This document shows, one piece after another, positions 59,504 to 64,000 of a stretch of 64,000 nt of DNA (positions within the stretch are counted from its first letter, which is position 1; each line of letters begins with the position of its first letter). Under the pieces are notes generated by a model. That model was not told the origin of the DNA. It was given only the letters and a program-made list of their open reading frames with translations, and did not search any database. The DNA is taken from NCBI RefSeq assembly GCF_030816195.1, contig NZ_JAUSXS010000001.1:1697501-1761500 (forward strand). Direction: 5' to 3'. The position numbers were made by a program, and so were the translations under genes. This DNA is from Pseudomonas sp. W4I3 (GTDB lineage Bacteria > Pseudomonadota > Gammaproteobacteria > Pseudomonadales > Pseudomonadaceae).

Positions 59504-60685
59504 ATGCAAACTCAAATCGGCGCACCAAAGCAGAAGCTCAGCTTCAGCGATCCCAAAGTGCGTGCGTGGCTCTTCCAGATCATCACCATAGTGGCGGTGG
59601 TCTCGCTGGGCTGGTACCTCTTCAACAATACCCAGACCAACCTGCAACACCGGGGCATCACCTCGGGTTTCGACTTTCTTGAGCGCAGTGCCGGCTTCGG
59701 CATAGCGCAGCATTTGATCGATTACACCGAATCGGACAGCTATGCCCGCGTCTTTGTGATCGGCCTGCTCAACACCTTGCTGGTGACTGTGATCGGTGTG
59801 GTGCTGGCGACCCTGCTCGGTTTCATCATCGGCGTGGCACGCCTGTCGCCCAACTGGATGATCAACAAGCTGGCGACCGTGTACGTGGAAGTGTTCCGCA
59901 ACATTCCGCCGCTGCTGCAGATCCTGTTCTGGTACTTCGCGGTGTTCCTGACCATGCCGGGGCCGCGCAACAGCCATAACTTCGGTGACACCTTCTTTGT
60001 CAGCAGCCGGGGCCTGAACATGCCGGCCGCGCTGGCCGCCGACGGGTTCTGGCCGTTCGTGGGCAGCGTCGTGGTGGCGATTGTCGCCATTGTGCTGATG
60101 ACCCGCTGGGCCAATAAGCGCTTTGAAGCCACTGGCGTGCCGTTCCACAAGTTCTGGGCGGGCCTGGCACTGCTGATCGTGATCCCGGCGCTGTGCGCGC
60201 TGATCTTTGGCGCGCCGCTGCACTGGGAGATGCCGAAGCTTTCAGGGTTCAACTTTGTCGGTGGCTGGGTACTGATCCCGGAACTGCTGGCGCTGACCCT
60301 GGCACTTACCGTCTACACCGCAGCGTTTATCGCCGAGATCGTGCGTTCGGGCATCAAGTCCGTCAGCCACGGCCAGACCGAAGCCGCACGTTCCCTGGGC
60401 CTGCGCCCCGGGCCGACGTTGCGCAAGGTCATCATCCCGCAAGCGTTGCGCGTGATCATCCCGCCGCTGACCAGCCAATACCTGAACCTGGCGAAGAACT
60501 CGTCTCTGGCCGCCGGTATCGGTTACCCGGAAATGGTTTCGCTGTTTGCCGGCACGGTGCTCAACCAGACCGGCCAGGCCATCGAAGTCATTGCCATCAC
60601 CATGAGCGTGTACCTGGCGATCAGCATCAGCATTTCGCTGCTGATGAACTGGTACAACAAGCGCATTGCGCTGATCGAGCGGTGA
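59504..60685 (+). CDS. aapQ: amino-acid ABC permease AapQ
   Basis: Inner-membrane permease of 393 residues with about eight spans (LFQIITIVAVVSLGWYLF at the N-terminus). The EAA-type loop that contacts the ATPase is GQTEAARSLGLRPGPTLRKV. An extended periplasmic part (about residues 150-240) is typical of AapQ. It pairs with AapM; 72 nt follow aapJ and 10 nt precede aapM. Confidence 0.95.
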   Translation: MQTQIGAPKQKLSFSDPKVRAWLFQIITIVAVVSLGWYLFNNTQTNLQHRGITSGFDFLERSAGFGIAQHLIDYTESDSYARVFVIGLLNTLLVTVIGVVLATLLGFIIGVARLSPNWMINKLATVYVEVFRNIPPLLQILFWYFAVFLTMPGPRNSHNFGDTFFVSSRGLNMPAALAADGFWPFVGSVVVAIVAIVLMTRWANKRFEATGVPFHKFWAGLALLIVIPALCALIFGAPLHWEMPKLSGFNFVGGWVLIPELLALTLALTVYTAAFIAEIVRSGIKSVSHGQTEAARSLGLRPGPTLRKVIIPQALRVIIPPLTSQYLNLAKNSSLAAGIGYPEMVSLFAGTVLNQTGQAIEVIAITMSVYLAISISISLLMNWYNKRIALIER

Positions 60686-60695
60686 GGAAACCTGC

Positions 60696-61793
60696 ATGAG
60701 TTCGCATACGTTCAAACCTGATATGCCGCCACCGAGCAAAGTCTTCGGGCCGATGGCATGGATGCGCGCCAACCTGTTTTCAAGTTGGCTCAACACCCTG
60801 CTGACCTTGTTGGCGTTCTACCTGATTTACCTGGTGGTACCACCGATCCTGAGCTGGGCGATCATCGACGCCAACTGGGTCGGCACCACCCGCGCCGACT
60901 GCACCAAGGAAGGCGCTTGCTGGGTGTTTATCCAACAGCGCTTCGGGCAGTTCATGTACGGCTACTACCCTGGCGACCTGCGCTGGCGCGTGGACCTTAC
61001 CGTGTGGCTGGCCATTGTTGGCGTGGCGCCGTTGTTCATCTCGCGTTTCCCGCGCAAGGCGGTCTACGGCCTGAGCTTCCTGGTGCTGTACCCGATCATC
61101 GCGTTCTTCCTGCTGCACGGCGGCGCGTTCGGGCTGACCAACGTGGCGACCAGCCAATGGGGCGGCCTGATGCTGACCCTGGTGATCGCCACCGTCGGCA
61201 TTGCTGGCGCGTTGCCGCTGGGGATCATGCTGGCGTTGGGGCGGCGCTCGAACATGCCGGCGATTCGCGTGGTCTGCGTGACCTTCATCGAATTCTGGCG
61301 TGGCGTACCGTTGATCACCGTGCTGTTCATGTCCTCGGTGATGCTGCCGTTGTTCCTGCCCGAAGGCATGGGCATCGACAAGCTGCTGCGGGCGTTGATC
61401 GGCGTGATCCTGTTCCAGTCGGCTTATGTGGCCGAAGTGGTGCGCGGTGGTTTGCAGGCGATTCCCAAGGGCCAATACGAAGCGGCCGCCGCGATGGGCC
61501 TCGGCTATTGGCGTTCGATGGGCCTGGTGATTCTGCCGCAAGCGCTGAAGATGGTGATCCCCGGCATCGTTAACACCTTTATCGCGTTGTTCAAGGACAC
61601 CAGCCTGGTGATCATCATCGGCCTGTTCGACCTGCTCAACAGCGTCAAGCAAGCCGCCGCCGACCCGAAATGGTTGGGCATGGCCACCGAAGGCTACGTG
61701 TTCGCGGCCCTGGTGTTCTGGATTTTCTGTTTTGGTATGTCGCGCTATTCCATTCATTTGGAACACAAGCTCGACACAGGCCACAAGCGTTAG
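60696..61793 (+). CDS. aapM: amino-acid ABC permease AapM
   Basis: Second permease subunit, 365 residues, inner membrane. Spans include WLNTLLTLLAFYLIYLVVPP and LTLVIATVGIAGALPLGIM. The ATPase-contact loop is GQYEAAAAMGLGYWRSMGLV. It forms a heterodimer with AapQ. The aapP ATG lies 11 nt after its stop. Confidence 0.95.
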   Translation: MSSHTFKPDMPPPSKVFGPMAWMRANLFSSWLNTLLTLLAFYLIYLVVPPILSWAIIDANWVGTTRADCTKEGACWVFIQQRFGQFMYGYYPGDLRWRVDLTVWLAIVGVAPLFISRFPRKAVYGLSFLVLYPIIAFFLLHGGAFGLTNVATSQWGGLMLTLVIATVGIAGALPLGIMLALGRRSNMPAIRVVCVTFIEFWRGVPLITVLFMSSVMLPLFLPEGMGIDKLLRALIGVILFQSAYVAEVVRGGLQAIPKGQYEAAAAMGLGYWRSMGLVILPQALKMVIPGIVNTFIALFKDTSLVIIIGLFDLLNSVKQAAADPKWLGMATEGYVFAALVFWIFCFGMSRYSIHLEHKLDTGHKR

Positions 61794-61804
61794 GAGTTGT
61801 TGTT

Positions 61805-62570
61805 ATGAGCGAAGCGATCAAACAGCCTGTGAGCCCTGAAGGCATTATCCAGATGCAGGGCGTCAACAAGTGGTACGGCCAGTTCCACGTATTGAAAGAC
61901 ATCAACCTGAACGTCAAGCAGGGCGAGCGCATTGTGTTGTGCGGCCCTTCAGGTTCGGGCAAGTCCACCACACATCCGCTGCCTCAACCGTTTGGAAGAG
62001 CACCAGCAAGGTCGCATCGTGGTCGACGGCGTGGAGCTGACCAACGACCTCAAGCAGATCGAGGCGATCCGCCGTGAAGTCGGCATGGTGTTCCAGCACT
62101 TCAACCTGTTCCCGCACCTGACCATCCTGCAGAACTGCACGCTGGCACCGATGTGGGTACGCAAGATGCCCAAGCGCAAGGCCGAAGAAATTGCCATGCA
62201 TTATCTTGAACGCGTGCGTATTCCGGAGCAGGCCCACAAGTTTCCGGGGCAGCTGTCCGGTGGCCAGCAACAGCGCGTGGCAATCGCCCGTGCGCTGTGC
62301 ATGAAGCCGAAAATCATGCTGTTCGACGAGCCGACTTCGGCACTCGACCCGGAAATGGTGAAAGAGGTTCTCGACACCATGATCGGCCTGGCCGAAGACG
62401 GCATGACCATGTTGTGCGTGACCCACGAGATGGGCTTTGCCCGCACCGTGGCCAACCGCGTGATCTTCATGGACAAGGGCGAAATCGTGGAGCAGGCGGC
62501 GCCGAATGACTTCTTTGACAACCCGCAGAATGAGCGGACCAAGTTGTTCTTGAGCCAGATTCTGCATTGA
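61805..62570 (+). pseudogene. aapP: amino-acid ABC ATPase AapP, frameshifted in Walker A
   Basis: ATP-binding subunit of the Aap importer. Starting at 61805 (MSEAIKQPVSPEGIIQMQGV) the frame reads into Walker A ([10 protein letters not shown]) and then shifts near 61970-61973; [20 protein letters not shown] and the rest follow in the next frame. The DNA reads CCACCACACATCC where CCACCACCATCC is expected, one extra base. Restored length is 254 residues, standard for AapP. The signature [15 protein letters not shown], Walker [15 protein letters not shown] and switch CVTHEMGF are intact downstream. As given, the protein would lose all but its first third. Confidence 0.88.
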
Positions 62571-62590
62571 TGGATGGATGATGCTTGAAC

Positions 62591-62620
62591 AATAAACCCG
62601 GCCTTGGTGCCGGGTTTATT
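62591..62620. terminator. bidirectional terminator between aapP and mqsA
   Basis: AATAAACCCGGC / GCCGGGTTTATT forms a perfect 12-bp stem with a 6-nt loop and T/A-rich flanks on both sides, ending the convergent aap and mqsRA transcripts. Confidence 0.85.
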
Positions 62621-62630
62621 GTTTGCAGGA

Positions 62631-63119
62631 TCAGGAGGCTTTGAGGGCTTCCTGCGTTTCGTTGTTGAGGGTGTGGGTGAAGGCGTTGCGCAGGTCTGCG
62701 CCCTCGGCCAGATCCTTGGCGTCGGCGAGCAAGTGCGGGTGATGGTCCAGCAGGCGCATCAGCACCATCAGCGGTTTGGGCGGCGTTATTTCGCCGCGTT
62801 CGTAGCGGGAAAAAGCGTTGTGCCCGCCGCCGGACAGCCATTGCACGGTTTCTTTCTGCGTGAGCTGCAGCTTGCGGCGAATACGCTTGAGTTCGGCGCC
62901 CATCATTCGCCGCGCGACGTGGAGCAGGTCATCACCTGCCTTGGCATGGCGTTCGCTGCTGTCGGGGTCGTACATGCCGTCCTCGCACACCTGGCATTCC
63001 CAGCCCGAAAGATCGTCAATGCGCCGCTCCATGCCTTTTATGCACAGGGTTTCGCTGCGACCTTCAAAGCGTGTCATGGCGTCCGGGGCACCACAGATAC
63101 AGCATTGTTGGGTTTTCAT
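62631..63119 (-). CDS. mqsA: MqsA-type antitoxin and repressor
   Basis: Antitoxin of 162 residues that neutralises the MqsR RNase and represses the operon. I start at the ATG at 63119, overlapping the mqsR stop by four bases. The N-terminal zinc domain has CxxC pairs in QCCICGAP and WECQVCED. The C-terminal helix-turn-helix is LQLTQKETVQWLSGGGHNAF plus SRYERGEITPP, closely like E. coli MqsA. A 30-residue tail after HPHLLADAK makes it longer than the 131-residue E. coli protein. Confidence 0.9.
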   Translation of the reverse strand: MKTQQCCICGAPDAMTRFEGRSETLCIKGMERRIDDLSGWECQVCEDGMYDPDSSERHAKAGDDLLHVARRMMGAELKRIRRKLQLTQKETVQWLSGGGHNAFSRYERGEITPPKPLMVLMRLLDHHPHLLADAKDLAEGADLRNAFTHTLNNETQEALKAS

Positions 63120-63427
63120 GGGTTCATCCCTTTGAAGGAGATCACCGGAGGGTTGCTGCCGGAGCAGTAAGTAACCTTGATGTAAATCTCCAGACCATGT
63201 GAATGGATGTGGTAGACGTCTTGCCAGACCCGATGATCGGCGTAGGTGGTCATCGACTTGTCCAACATCCGGTTTTTCAGTTCGTAAACGATCGCCTGCA
63301 TCTCGCTGATGTCGAGGTCGAGAGCCTTTCCCGTTTCCTTGGCCGCACGGGTGAATGCTCGTGCTCCCAGCCGCCTGACATCCGCCTTGATCACCGCCAG
63401 ATCGTAATGAGGTGTGTACTTTTCCAT
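63116..63427 (-). CDS. mqsR: MqsR-family mRNA interferase toxin
   Basis: RelE/BrnT-fold RNase toxin of 103 residues. It aligns along its whole length with E. coli MqsR (GCU-specific): MEKYTPHYDLAVIKADVRRL, then DKSMTTYADHRVWQDVY and YIKVTYCSGSNPPVISFKG. The residues matching E. coli catalytic Lys56, Gln68, Tyr81 and Lys96 are all present. Toxin before antitoxin is the usual mqsRA order. Cleavage specificity is inferred from the family. Confidence 0.9.
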   Translation of the reverse strand: MEKYTPHYDLAVIKADVRRLGARAFTRAAKETGKALDLDISEMQAIVYELKNRMLDKSMTTYADHRVWQDVYHIHSHGLEIYIKVTYCSGSNPPVISFKGMNP

Positions 63428-63444
63428 AAGACACCTGAGTTCAA

Positions 63445-63473
63445 TAATTACCCTCTCAGGGTAATTTTACCAA
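63445..63473 (-). promoter_or_regulatory. mqsRA promoter with palindromic MqsA operator
   Basis: AATTACCCT-CTC-AGGGTAATT (63446-63466) is a perfect 9-bp inverted repeat, like the AACCT-spacer-AGGTT boxes bound by E. coli MqsA. On the minus strand it lies in the spacer between TTGGTA (-35, 63468-63473) and TAATTA (-10, 63445-63450), 17 nt apart, so bound MqsA would block the promoter. Confidence 0.8.
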
Positions 63474-63586
63474 TCGAAAATACTGCTCGTTTTCCTGCTT
63501 AGGAACCCTAGTGCGTTGCCTTTGTAGGCCGCTCCGAATAGGCTGTAGGAAAATTCATCCTATGATTGGACGAAAGCTTAAAATCC

Positions 63587-64000
63587 ATGACAGACATCGC
63601 CCCACTGATCAAACGCTCCCTGGTTGACCAGGCCCTTGAGCAACTGCGCCTGCGCATTGCTCAGGGCGTGTGGGCCATCGGTGAGCGGCTGCCCACCGAG
63701 CCTGAGTTGTCCGCCGAGCTGGGGATCAGCCGTAATACCGTGCGCGAGGCGATGCGGGTGTTGGCGTTTTCCGGGCTGATCGATATTCGCCAGGGCGACG
63801 GCAGTTACTTGCGTTCCATGACCGATCCGCTGGGGACGATGCGGGCGTTGTCCCATTGCACCCTGGAGCAGGCGCAGGAGACTCGCGCGATTCTGGAAGT
63901 GGAGGCCATCGGCCTCGCGGCGCTGCGGCGTACCGATGATGATCTGCACCGGCTGCGCGAAGCGCTCACTGCCAGCGCCGAGCTGTTTCAAGGTGACCTT
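63587..64000 (+). CDS. GntR/FCD-family regulator, 5' part
   Basis: Transcriptional regulator cut by the right edge; 138 codons are visible. I start at the ATG at 63587 (MTDIAPLIKRSLVDQALEQL). The GntR winged helix is LPTEPELSAELGISRNTVRE followed by LIDIRQGDGSYLR. The all-helical FCD effector domain begins about residue 100 (LEQAQETRAILEVEAIGLAA). Such proteins usually control sugar-acid or amino-acid uptake genes; the target lies outside the window. Confidence 0.92.
   Translation, partial: MTDIAPLIKRSLVDQALEQLRLRIAQGVWAIGERLPTEPELSAELGISRNTVREAMRVLAFSGLIDIRQGDGSYLRSMTDPLGTMRALSHCTLEQAQETRAILEVEAIGLAALRRTDDDLHRLREALTASAELFQGDL

Overview
The window is chromosomal DNA of a fluorescent pseudomonad, most likely the Pseudomonas fluorescens group. 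The evidence is high GC, strong third-position GC bias, a Pseudomonas-type division/cell-wall cluster, a complete 12-gene alginate operon in the canonical order, an OprD-family porin, and many REP/REPIN palindromes of the two kinds common in these genomes (GTAGGAGCGAGCTTGCTCGCG and TGTGGGAGGGGGCTTGCCCCC). I saw no rRNA, tRNA, IS element, prophage or CRISPR array.

Layout. 1-6.1 kb (+): end of the dcw cluster, murC (partial)-ddlB-ftsQ-ftsA-ftsZ-lpxC. 6.3-9.3 kb (-): a membrane diguanylate cyclase and an OprD-type porin. 9.6-16 kb (-): a four-gene operon of RND adaptor (frameshifted), RND pump, response regulator and sensor kinase, with a perfect 16-bp palindrome upstream. 16.1-21.9 kb: a small conserved protein, a solute-binding protein, a Cys-cluster protein, a GNAT acetyltransferase, cheV, a 2-hydroxyacid dehydrogenase and a LysR regulator. 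21.9-24.1 kb (-): a 731-residue orphan protein. 24.3-29.1 kb (+): a NodT/FUSC/DUF1656/HlyD efflux operon of the AaeAB type. 29.2-33 kb: a SnoaL-like protein and MFS exporter diverging from a LysR regulator, then an SDR and a membrane protein. 33.3-49.8 kb (-): algD-8-44-K-E-G-X-L-I-J-F-A with a good AlgU-type promoter about 0.5 kb upstream of algD. 50.6-58 kb: yaaA, a deacetylase-like protein, phoH, moaCDE, a RhlB-type helicase and a carboxylesterase. 58.2-62.6 kb (+): aapJQMP amino-acid ABC transporter behind a sigma-54-like promoter. 62.6-63.5 kb (-): an mqsRA toxin-antitoxin pair with its operator. The right edge cuts a GntR/FCD regulator.

Most unusual: four genes (the RND adaptor, algF, algX and aapP) each carry a 1-2 nt insertion that breaks an otherwise full-length reading frame. 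A REPIN is inserted in frame into the signal-peptide region of algK. Three REPINs lie inside the alginate operon. If real, these changes would damage alginate acetylation and export. They could instead be sequence errors, and the DNA alone cannot decide this.
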